Positions 1-11,586 of a DNA stretch of 64,000 nt are shown piece after piece; positions within the stretch are counted from its first letter, which is position 1; every line of letters starts with the position of its first letter. The DNA is taken from contig ML664183.1 in NCBI GenBank assembly GCA_007570785.1, forward strand, positions 15,996,412 to 16,060,411, in the 5' to 3' direction. The DNA is from Antilocapra americana (Eukaryota; Chordata; Mammalia; Artiodactyla; Antilocapridae). The notes below the pieces were generated by a model, which saw only the letters and a program-made list of their open reading frames with translations, had not been told where the DNA came from and ran no database searches. Both the position numbers and the translations under genes were made by a program.

Positions 1-113
1 GAACTGCCATTTCCTCCTCCAGGGGATCTTCTTGACCCAGGAATTGAACTCATATCTCTTGCATCTCCTGCCTTGGCAGGTGGATTCTTTATCACTGAGC
101 CACCTGGGAATTC
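1..113 (-). mobile_element. Bov-tA SINE, cut by the window edge
   Basis: The tRNA-Glu-derived half is visible in reverse: gatc(c)..gacccaggaattgaac.. and the terminal gagccacctgggaattcc. The rest lies to the left. Confidence 0.85.
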
Positions 114-124
114 CTAAGTTTATT

Positions 125-2336
125 GTTGCTGTTGTTCAGTTGCCCAGTCATGTCTGACTCTTTGAGACCCCATGGACTGCAGCACACTAGGCCTCCCTGT
201 TCCTCACCATCTCCCGAAGTTTGCTCAAATTCATGTCCGTTGCATCAGTTCATGTCCATACAGCCATTTCATTCTTTGACACCCTCTTCTCCTACTCTCA
301 ATCTTTCTCAGTATCAGGGATTTTTCCAATGAGTTGACTGTTCACATCAGATGGCCAGAATATTGGAGCTTCAGCCTTAGCATCAGTACTTCCAACAAAT
401 ATTCAGGGTTGATTTCCCTTAAGATTGACTGGTTTGATCTCCTTGGTGTCCAAGTGACTTTCAGGAGTCTTCTCTAGCACCACAGTTGGAGGGAACCAAT
501 TCTTTGGCACTCTGACTTCTTTACAGTCCAGCTCTCACAACCGTACATGACCACTGGGAAGACCATAGCCTTGACTATATGGATCTTTGTTGGCAGAATG
601 ATGTCTCTGCTTTTCAACACATGTCTAGATTTGTCACAGCTTTCTTGCCAAGAAGCAATCACCTTTTGATTTCATGGCTGAGGTCACCATCTGTAGTGAT
701 TTTAGAACCCAAGAAGAGGAAATCTGTCACTACTTCCACCTTTTCCCCTTCTATTTGCCAAGAAGTAATGGGACTGGATCCCATGATCTTAGTTTTTTTA
801 ATATTAGTTTCAAGCCATCTCTTTTACTCTCCTCCTTCACTCTCATCAAGAGACTCTTTAGTTCCTCTTCACTTCCTGCTATTAGAGTGGTAGCATTCGC
901 ATATCTGAGGTTGTTCATGTTTCTCTCACATATCTTAATTCCAGCTTGTAGCTCATCCAGCCCGGCATTTCTTATGATGTGCTCAGTGTATAGGTTAAGC
1001 AAACAGAATGACAACAGACAGCCTTGTCACACTACTTTCTTAATTTTGAATCAATCACCTGTTCCATACAGGGTTCTAACTTTTGCTTCTCAACCCACAT
1101 ACAGGTTTCTCAGAAGACAGGTAAGATGGTTTGGTATTCTCATCTCCTTAAGAGCTTTCCACAGTTTGTTATGAAAGTCAAAGGCTTTAGCATAGTTGAT
1201 GAAACAGAGGTAGATGTTTTTTCTGGAATTCCCTTGCTTTCTCTATGATTCTGTGAATGCTGGAAATTTGACTTCCGGTTTCTTTTTCTTTTCTAAACCC
1301 AGCTTGGACATTTGGAAGTTCTTGGTTCATATAACACTGAAGCCTGGCATGCAATATTTTAATCATGACCTTATGAGCATGAGAAATAAGTACAGTTGTC
1401 TGGTGGTTAGCATATCCTTTAGTACTACTCTTCTTGGGGATTGAGATGAGGACTGATCTTTTCCAGTCCTATGGCCACTGCTGGGTCATCCAGATTTGCT
1501 GACATATTGAATGTGACACCTTGATGGCATTATCCTTTAGGGTTTTGAATAGTTCTGCTGGAATTCCTTTGCATCCATTAGCTTTACTAACATCAGTGAT
1601 TCCCAAGGCCCACTTAACTTCGCACTCCAGAATGTCTGGCTCTGGGTGAATGACCACACCATCGTAGTAACCCAGTTCATTAAGATCTTTGTTCTATGGT
1701 TCTTCCATGTTTTCTTTCCATCTCTTCTTAATCTCTTCAACGTCTGCTAGGTCTCTACTGCGTCTGTCCTTTATTGTACCTATCTTTGGGCGAAATGTTC
1801 CCTTGATATCTCTGATTTCCTGAAGAGATCTCTAGTCTTTCCTCATAAAACATGATCCACTGGAGGAGGGAATGGCAAATCACTCCATATACTTGCAGTA
1901 AGAACCTCATGAACTGTATAAAAGAACAAAAAGATATGACCCCGAAAACAGTATTGCATAGGAACCTGGAATGTTAGATCAATAAATCAAGGAAAATTGG
2001 ATGTGGTCAAGCAGGAGATGGTAAGAAGAAACACTGATATCTTAAGAATCAGTGAACTAAAATGAAAGGGAATGGATGAGTTTAACTCAAATGACCATGA
2101 CATCTACTGCTGTGAGCAAGAATCCCACAGAAGAAACGGAGTAGTCCTCATCGTCAACAAAAGAGTCCAAAATGCAGTACTTGGGTGCAGTCTCAAAAAC
2201 GCCAGAGTGATCTCCGTTCGTTTTCAAGGCAAGCCATTCAACGTCACAGAAATTCAAATCTATGCCTCTACCACCTCAAGATGGTAGAGAAGCTCAAGTC
2301 GATCAGTTCTGTGAAGACCTAGAAGACCTCCTAGAA
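125..2336 (-). mobile_element. BovB LINE (RTE), 5' inverted, with target duplication
   Basis: From about 125 to 1850 the element reads on the minus strand: the 3' end and most of the reverse transcriptase region. From about 1856 to 2336 it reads on the plus strand: endonuclease region, for example the block VNKRVQNAVL. The two halves meet head to head, and roughly 0.7 kb between them (relative to the copy at 3105-5940) is missing. An exact 11-bp direct repeat, ctaagtttatt, flanks the whole unit at 114-124 and 2337-2347. The reverse transcriptase is broken by stops, and its YADD motif reads YANA. Confidence 0.9.
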
Positions 2337-2347
2337 CTAAGTTTATT

Positions 2348-3104
2348 AAACAATACCAAAAACCCACTATCAAATCAATCATTAGGGCTCATGAAAGTTC
2401 TTTCTTGTGTTAACTCACAAATCCTTTTTTCCCATTCCTACCTCTCCAACACAAACCAGGACCTCATCTTAAAAATGAATTGTTGATATCCTGACTTGTC
2501 TCCTTGATCTCATTTTGGCCACAACTTATTTTATCCTTCAATTCACATTTAAGGGGCAACCTTGATAAAATACTAGTCAGTGAGCTTTTTAGAGAAACAA
2601 AAAGCAAACAGAGAAAACTTTTAATGGATAAAATCTTAAATTCACAATTGACCATCAAACCTGTTTTCCAACCATTGGAAAATACCCAATAAACAGTTGA
2701 ATGAATAATTAAGCTGTAAAACATTTAGGCATTGGCATTTTAGCTTTAGTAAACTGAAGCAAACTCCCATATGGAAAGAGGTATATTATTTCAGCTTATC
2801 TAACATCAAAGTCAAGGACATCAGTGATCAAATTGAAAAATGTCTTCCATTTGAGCACTGTGAATTCATTGACATGCCCAGTGGAACAAGAACAGAACAA
2901 GGAAACTGCCATAGCAGTCAGCTCAGTTGGAAATTCTGACTTATACTCAGGTCTGTTAATAACTGAGTATAGTGAATTGTACATGACAGCTATAGACACT
3001 GTGACGTAGACACACACACACACACACAGCACCTGACCCCAGAGTCTGGAATCTACAGATTTCCTCAAAATATCCTACTTTTGTTTCATAGTAGACTTTC
3101 AAAT
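2348..3104. other. LIPN intron 5, non-repeat spacer
   Basis: AT-rich intronic DNA between two BovB insertions. A short (CA)n run lies at about 3010-3028. No lipase exon or other coding signal was found in either strand. Confidence 0.6.
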
Positions 3105-5939
3105 AATAAGAGCAATATTGCATAGGAACCTGGAATGTCATGTCCATGAATCAAGGCAAATTGGAAGTGGTCAAACAGGAGATGACAAGAGTGAAAATCA
3201 ACATTCTAGGAGAGGAATCAGTGAACTAAGATGGACTGGAATTGGTGAATTTAACTCAGATGACCATTATATCTACTACTGTGGGCAAGAATCCCTTGGA
3301 AGAAATGGAGTAGCCATCATAGTCAACAAAAGAGTCCAAAATGCAGTACTTAGATGCAATCTCAAAAATGACAGAATGATCTCTGTTCGTTTCCAAGGCA
3401 AACCATTCAACATCACAGTAATTGGCCCCGAACAGTAATGCCGAAGAAGCTGAAGTTGAACAGTTCTATGAAGACCTACAAGACCTTCTAGAACTAACAC
3501 CCAAAAAAGATGTCCTTTTCATTATAGGGGACTGGAATGTGAAAGTAGGCAGTCAGGAAACACCTGGAGTAACAGGCAAATTCAGCTTTAGAGTACAGAA
3601 TGAAGCAGGGCAAAGGCTAATAGAGTTCTGCCAAGAGAATGCACTGGTCATAGCAAACACCCTCTTCCAACAACACAAGAGAAGACTCTACACATGGACA
3701 TCACCAGATGGTCGACACCGAAGTCAGATTGATTATATTCTTTGCAGCCAAAGATGGAGAAGCTCTATACAGTCAGCAAAAACAAGACCAGGAGCTGACT
3801 GTGGCTCAGATCATGAATTCTTTATTGCCAAATTCAGAATGAAATTGAAGAAAGTGGAGAAAACCACTAGATCATTCAGGTATGACCTAAATCAAATCCC
3901 TTATGACTATACAGTGGAAGTGAGAAATGGATTTAAAGGACTAGATCTGATAGACAGAGTGCCTGATGAACTATGGATGGAGGTTCATGACATTGAACAG
4001 GAGACAGGAATCAAGACCATCCCCAAGAAAAAGAAATGCAGAAAAGCAAAATGGCTGTCTGAGGAGGCCTTACAAATAGCTGTGAAAAGATAGGAAGTGA
4101 AAAGCAAAGGAGAAAAGGAAGGATACACCCATTTGAATGCAGAGTTCCAAAAATAGCAAGGAGAGATAAGAAAGCCTTCCTCAGTGATCAATGCAAAGAA
4201 ATAGAGGAAAATAATTAAATAGGAAAGACTTGAGATCTCTTCAAGAAAATTGGAGATACCAAGGGAAAATTTCATGCAAAGATAGGCTCAACAAAGGACA
4301 GAAATGGTAGGGACCTAACAGAAGAAGTGGCAAGAAGAGCTGGCAAGAATACACAGAAGAACTGTACAAAAAAGATCTTCATGGCCCAGATAATCATGAT
4401 GGTGTGATCACTCACCTAGAGCCAGACATTCTGGAATGTAAAGGCAAGTGGACCTTAGGAAGCATCACTACAAACAAAGCTAGTGGAGGTGATGGAATTC
4501 CAGTTGAGCTATTTCAAATCCTGAAAGATGACACTGTGAAAGTGCTGCACTCAATATGTCAGCAAATATGGAAAACTCATCAGTGGCCACAGGACTGGAA
4601 AAGGTCAGTTTTCATTCCTATCCCAAAGAAAGGCAATGCCAAAGAACGCTCAAACTACAGCACAATTGCACTCATCTCACACGCTAGTAAAGTAATGCTC
4701 AAAATTCTTCAAGCCAGGCTTCAGCAATACGTGAACCCTGAACTTCCAGATGTTCAAGCTGGTTTTAGAAAAGGCAGAGGAACCAGAGATCAAATTGCCA
4801 ACATCCGATGAATCATCAGAAAAACAAGAGAGTACCAGAAAAACATCTATTTCTGCTTTATTGACTATGCCAAAGCCTTTGACTGCATGGATCACAATAA
4901 ACTGTGGAAAATTCTGAAAGAGATGGGAATACCAGACCACCTGACCTGCCTCTTGAGAAACCTGTATACAGGTCAGGAAGCAACAGTTAGAGCTGGACAT
5001 AGAACAAGAGACTGGTTCTAAATAGGAAAAGGAGTACGCTGAGGCTGTATATTGTCACCCTGCTTATTTAACTTATATGCAAAGTACATCATGAGAAATG
5101 CTGGACTGGAGGAAGCACAAGCTGGAATTAAGATTACCGGGAGAAATTTCAATAATCTCAGATATGCAGATAACACCACCATTATGGCAGAAAATGAAGA
5201 AGAACTAAAGATACTCTTGATGAAAGTGAAAGAGGAGAGTGAAGAAGTTGGCTTAAAACTCAACATTCAGGAAACTAAGATCATGGCTTTCATTCCCATC
5301 ACCTCGTGGCAGAAAAATGGGGAAACAGTGGAAACAGTGTCAGAGTTTATTTTTTTGGGCTCCAAAATCACTGTGGATGGTGATTGCAGCCATGAAATTA
5401 AAAGACGCTTACTCTTGGAAGGAAAGGAGTAAAACCTAGACAGCATATTAAAATGAAGAGATATTACTTTGCCAACAAAGGTCCATCTAGTCAAGGCTAT
5501 GGTTTTTCCAGTGGTCATTTATGGATGTGAGAGTTGGACTATAAAGAAAGCTGAGCGCCGAAGAATTGATGCTTTTGAACTGTGGTGTTGGAAAAGACTC
5601 TTGAGAGTCCCTTGGACTGCAAGGAGATCCAACAGTCCATCCTAAAGGAGATCAGTCCTGGGTGTTCATTGGAAAGACTGATGTTGAAGCTGAAACTCCA
5701 ATCCTTTGGTCACCTGATGTGAAGAGTTGACTCATTAGAAAAGGCCCTGATGCTGGGAAGGATTGAGGGCAAGAGGAGAAGGGGAAGACAGAGGAAGAGA
5801 TGGCTGGATGGCATCAATGAGTCGATGGGCATGGGTTTGGGTGGACTCTGGGAGTTGCTGATGGACCGGGAGGTCTGGTGTGCTGCGGTTCATGGGGTCA
5901 CAAAGAGTCGGACACTACTAAACAACTGAACTGAACTGA
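3105..5939 (+). mobile_element. BovB LINE (RTE), long 5'-truncated copy
   Basis: Starts in the endonuclease domain and runs to the 3' end (...aactgaactgaactgaa). Open stretches: 3118-3438 and 3422-4093 (endonuclease, in overlapping frames, so a frameshift), 4404-4811 (start of reverse transcriptase), 5052-5432 (RT with YADN in place of catalytic YADD). Several stops and frameshifts and the lost aspartate make it inactive. It is antisense to LIPN and ends 53 bp from exon 5. Confidence 0.93.
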
Positions 5940-5992
5940 AATGATCATTCAAAAGGCGATCCTCATAAACACTGTGCAAAAATAGAACTTAC

Positions 5993-6129
5993 CTTGATGG
6001 CAGAACTTGGAAGTTCAAAAAATCTGGTAAAAATGCTCGTGGGATATTTGAAGGAGACCACAGGACCCAAGGCAAAATTCATTTTGATTCTTTGTGCCAG
6101 TTCAGGCATGGTGGCAAAGGCTACAAATC
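5993..6129 (-). CDS. LIPN: LIPN coding exon 5
   Basis: Acceptor ctcttag, donor gtaagt; 137 nt, the same length and phase as LIPK exon 5. Encodes [19 protein letters not shown], then [20 protein letters not shown] and PSSAIK, strongly LIPN-like. The intron after it is occupied by BovB LINE sequence from 53 bp onward. Confidence 0.93.
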
Positions 6130-6674
6130 CTAAGAGAACAGGAGATAAGACAATCTCATAAAAGTTAGGAGTAGTGATACAATGTTTCTACTAACAAAAG
6201 TGAAGCTCTCCTTTTTCATTTTATTCTACTGCAGCAATCATGGGGGATTGATTGGGCAACTCTTCTGAGTTATTCTGCAAAGTTAATCTATCATCAGCCC
6301 TGTCTCCTCTCAAACCTTCATTTTTTTCTTATTCTGGACAGTTTAACTTGGTTGGGGAAAGTTAAGGATAACCTGCTGAGGTAACTCCTGCCGAGTAAAC
6401 TGAGGATGCACTCAACCCCTACCGAGCGGGGGCTAAGTATTGGCAGTACTGTCACTGTACCCCAACTCCGAGATGACAAAGTGAGTCACAGAACCTCCAG
6501 AAAGAAATGATCAGTCTGCAGGAGGCGAATCAATCAGCTCTTTATGCCTCACCATCTAGCTGTTCTGGAGGAGGAAATGGCAACCCACTCCAGTATTCTT
6601 GCTGGGGAAATCTCATTGACAGAGGAGCCTGGCAGATCCAGCCTGTGGGGTTACAAAGAGTTGGACATGACTGA

Positions 6675-6722
<48 letters not shown>

Positions 6723-6996
6723 CTATTGCACAATTTTTCTTTCTCACAGTGTAATGAGATTGCATTGCTCCCAGTGCTTCATTGGATGCTTACCAAACCT
6801 CCAGAATCGTTTCTGCTTCCAAAAGGTCCACCTGGTCCCAGTAAGGAACAAGCGTCTCCATTTATAAAGCAACACCATTGCATTTGTATCTAGCAATATG
6901 AGGGTGAAGGTGGTGGGGCTCGGCCCCACACAGGAAAGTCTATGTGGAGGATCTCTTTGTTTTGGTTCCTTGTTGTGCTTTCCTGGGCCCCCCTCC

Positions 6997-7047
<51 letters not shown>

Positions 7048-10000
7048 ACGCGCACACATGCGCATGAAGCCATAGCAGAAGTTTTTTGTTTTTTTCTGAA
7101 TTTCTTGTTGAAATATTGAAACTGTCTTAACCAGAAAAGGAGCTGGCTGGGCATGATACAGACTGAAACAGGCATAATAGCTCCCCCTAGAAGATGTCTC
7201 AAAATGTGCAGAGGTGAGTTTTTGATGGCCACGCTGGCTGGAGAGTCCTCCTCCTTGTGGTATTTAATGGGCTAGGCCTGGCTTGTTAAATGTCCTGTGA
7301 AGAATGGGTCCTTCCCACATAATAGAAATTTCTCTGCCCAGGATGCAAGTCATGGTCACTGAAAAATGTCATACTCGAAATGCAACACAGAGCCCTAATA
7401 ATCAAACTGACTATTTTCTTTGCCAATCAGATATAAGAGCATATCTAAGTCTTACCTACTTTTTTAGCCACACTCATATCATCCTTGTCAATACAATCTC
7501 TCCACAGCACCCAAGCACCCCATCAGTGAAGTCAAGGTGAGCTGGTGTGAATTTTATGTGCCATCTCTAATGTGTTAAGAGATCATGAAGGAGCCACTTA
7601 ATTTCTTTGCACTTCTGTTTTCTTTTCTATGATATGGGAATAATAGTAGTAGGCTTGTTCTAAATCTTAGAGAGGGATATTGTAGGAAAGGTACTGAATG
7701 AAAAGCCCTAAACATAGAAAATGCTTCTAAGTGTTAGCAATTATGGTATGTTTATGTTCCTGTTAGTGGCAGGGGTTTTTTTTTGTTTGTTTTGTTTTGT
7801 TTTGGTTGGAGGATAGGGTCCTCTTACTAGTTCTTCGATACTCCTTTAGTATATTCTAATACTTATATGCTGCAAGCTAAGTTGCTTCAGTTGTGTCTGA
7901 TTCTTTGCAACCTTATGGACTGTAGCCAGCCAGGACCCTCTGTCCATGGGTCTCCAGGCAGGAATATTGGAGTGGGTTGCAATGCCTTTCTCCAGGGGAT
8001 CTTCCTGATCCAGGGATCAAACGCGGGTCTCTAATGTCTCCTGCACTGGCAGGTGGGTTCTTTGCCACTAGCGCCACCTGGCGGAGAAGGCAATGGCACC
8101 CCACTCCAGTACTCTTGCCTGGAGAATCCCAGGGACTGGGGAGCCTGGTAGGCGGCTGTCTATGGGGTTGCACAGAGTCGGACAGGACTGAAGTGACGTA
8201 GCAGCAGCAGCGCCACCTGAGAAACAATGCTCAGCCTCACAGCCTCTCCTAAATTTGTAAGCTGGCTATCAGTATAAATGGGCTTCCCTTGTGGCTCAGC
8301 TGGTGAAGAATCTGCCTGAAATGCAGAAGACTTGGGTTTGATCCTGGGTTGGGAAGATCCCCTGGAGAAGGGAAAGGCTACCCACTCCAGTATTCTGGCC
8401 TGGAGAATTGCATGGACTGTATAGTCCATGGAGTTACAAAGAGTCAGACACGACTGAGCAACTTTCATTTTCACTTTATCAGTATAAAATACTGGTAATT
8501 ACATATTTGTTCTTGATGATAATAGTGGTAATGTAGGATTATTTATTATCTCTCACAGTTTCACCCAAACTAAGAGTGCATTTTCATTTAACCCAGTCTC
8601 TTAAAATTAGAAATTTTAGTGGAAGATTGATAACAAATTCATATTTTTAGTAGTGTAGAGTTTTTAAATTTTTATTTGGAGCTAGATCATTGATTTCTTT
8701 TTTGAAAAATCTGGGAAACCATTAAGAAGTATACATTCAAAGTACATTTCTTGGACTATTGAAAAACTTCCTATACAGTGCTTACAGTTAATTGTGTGCT
8801 AAGTCACTTCAGCCATGTCCAACTCGTTGTGACCCTATGGACTGTAGCCCTCCAGGCTCCTCTGTTCATGGGATTTTCCAGGCAAGAATACTGAAGGAGG
8901 AAGGAGTGGGTGGCTGTTTCCTCTTCCAGGGGCTCTTCCTGAGCTAGGGATCAAATCTGTGTCTCTTATGTCTCCTGCACTGGCAGGCAGGTTCTTTACC
9001 ACTAGCGCCACCCATGAATCATACACTAAATGTATAAGCCCAATTTACTTACTATAGTAAGTTTTTATGTTCTGATTCACAAAGAAAACTTTACTGTATC
9101 TTTTGAAATTTGTTCAAATATGAACATAAGCCCCTCTTTTTTATTTTTTAAAATCCCATGTGGATTGTGAGGAAGGTATGATTGATGTGTATTTAACATT
9201 CTTCAGGGATATTTCATGCCATTTGGCTTTTCTTTTTCAGCCTGGAGGAGATCTAGAGACTCTGTCTTTGGAAATATTTCTTTGGAATTCCTGGCAAATT
9301 ACATCACCATTACAAATGTGCTGCAGTGACCGGAAACGGATGAAAGATTCTTCCTACAAACTCACAGTCTCTGGAATTCAGGTTCACAGCCACTAGAGTT
9401 ACAGTCCCATCATAGGACATATAATTAAGGACACTGTAAATGTAAAACAGTGACTCTGTTCCTGATTCAAAGGTGAACTCTTGCATGGCTCTGACCCTTG
9501 TAAAACTGTTGACCCTTGTAAACATACCTATTGTAGTACCAAGCGAATATCCAACGAAATACAACTTCTGCTGACCAGTTTTATTTACAATGAAGTCTAT
9601 TATTCCAGGCAGATCATATTTGGCCATTTCGTGAAAGCTGAAAAATAAAACAGGACCTTATAAATATTTGCAACTAAGTTCAAAACAGAGCACTTGGTCA
9701 TTTATTTTTTATAGACAGAATTTCTTGCTGTCCACTTGCTTCATCTGTGTTTCATTGTTCATCCCGTTGCATGTAGGCTATTGTGGTTTCTGTTTGTTGC
9801 ACTTATATGTGTTCCTTTCTAACAGCAGCAATGGTTTCGAGGCTTGTGTATGCTGCATTTTCTGAAATTCAGTCTTGTCATCCTTCCTCTTCACTCCCTT
9901 CTCTTGCATTTCTCTTGCTGCCCTTTACCTACCTGGTTTGCGTACCTCTGTTCAGTCTCTTCCAGGGAACTTCAAGATGCTTAGGACCATTTAACACCGA

Positions 10001-11546
10001 GATTTTGAAATGGAAGTGGTTGTAAATCATTATTGTACCATGTACTAGCTGAGTAGCTTTCCCTAAGTTACTTAAATGCTCTGAGCTGAAGTTTCATCAT
10101 CGGTAAAATGAGCACGATAGTGCTATATGGCAGGGGAGCTATGGGGGCTGGGTCGTATTAAAGGAGTGACTCTAGCAGCAATTAGGCCTTCAATCAGATG
10201 TTGCTATTATTATTTCTGTCCATATATGGTTATATCCAATATATACCAAAATCCTGTAGTTCTGGTTCAGCCAACATTGATACAAATGTTGAGAGAACAA
10301 GAAATGTCTAAACAATATATGGTTGAGTTACAAACTAAGGGCCTGCTTATTAAAACAACATGAGAGGAAATATAGATTGGTACTTTCCAGTATAAGAGAA
10401 TCGTTGTGATGCCATACAATAAACAAGCTGCAAGTTCCCAACCAAAGACCAGATGCACAACGTATTTCCCGATGCTTGCCCCTGGGCAAAAGCTCTGACC
10501 CTGACAATCTGGCCTATTCTTCCTTTCCTTCCAACTTGTCAGTAGGTACAGAAATAAGGTATAGAATATGTCATTAATATGGTTCTGTTCTAGCAGCAGG
10601 CTTCAAACAACCAGGGAGTTTAAGCCTGAGAAAGGATGCTCGCTGCAGGCATCGGCCTGTTCTCTGATGACAGCAGAAAACGCTTTCATTAAAGCAAGTA
10701 GTCAGCGTATCAAAATATTCTTTCCTATTGCCTATTAACAAGGTTGTAAAGATCTCATATTAGAGTTTTCCTGAAAATGGTGTTCTATACATTCTCAACC
10801 ACAGTTCCTGTAGGTAAAAATATAGTACTGATTACATCATCTTTGCGAAACTAATTGACAGTCCAAGAGAAAAAAAATGGTAATAACATCACTAGGATAA
10901 AAATAGAAGCTTCGTGAAGGTGGAGGATTGTTTACTCTTGAATGCTCAGGGACTAGAACCGTGCATAGAATAGGCACTCAATAAATATTGGCTGAATGAA
11001 TGCATACGTTGTTCCATGAATTTTCTAAGCTGTCGTTTGAGACTACTTTGTATTGGATAGAAACGTATGTTAAAATGACCTTGTTGAAATGATAATTCAT
11101 TTGTCTGAGAATGAGTGTAAATCAGAGCTTCCTGCTGTTTATCTCCTTTGAGATGTTAGTAGAGGTCGCAAGGAGCTGTGTGACTCCAAGTATCATACAT
11201 TATTATTTATACCATCCACACTATTATATTTAAAGGACTTGTCTCAAATTGTGTTCTTGGTCTTTCTAAGATACAGTTTACCTAAAGGCCCAGAATTTCT
11301 CTTCATTCACTGAGAGTGTTTTGTGTCTTCTTGACCAAGTGTTCCCCCGACTGTTTCCCATCCACACATCATAACCAGCATCAGCTAGAAGGAATCCAAG
11401 GCTGCCGTTGGCAAAATTCTCAAGCCAGGAGGCATTGTCTGAAAACAGGGCATGCTGCATATATACAACTGGTCGGGCACCTAGAGGGAGGCAAGAAGGC
11501 AGAGAAAGAAATTTATAACAACTAAAGCATCTCAGAAACATGAGAA

Positions 11547-11586
<40 letters not shown>

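Noticed and set aside
3118..5432. Endonuclease and reverse transcriptase reading frames as host genes
   Set aside because: They belong to a broken BovB LINE: frameshifts, stops and a YADN catalytic motif.
8279..8476. tRNA-like sequence with A/B-box resemblance
   Set aside because: It is the tRNA-Glu-derived head of a Bov-tA SINE, as at some twenty other places in the window, and not a tRNA gene.
9310..9627. LIPN exon 4 read through as a 105-codon protein
   Set aside because: Only 9637-9528 is exon. The rest of the frame is intron beyond a clear gtatgt donor.
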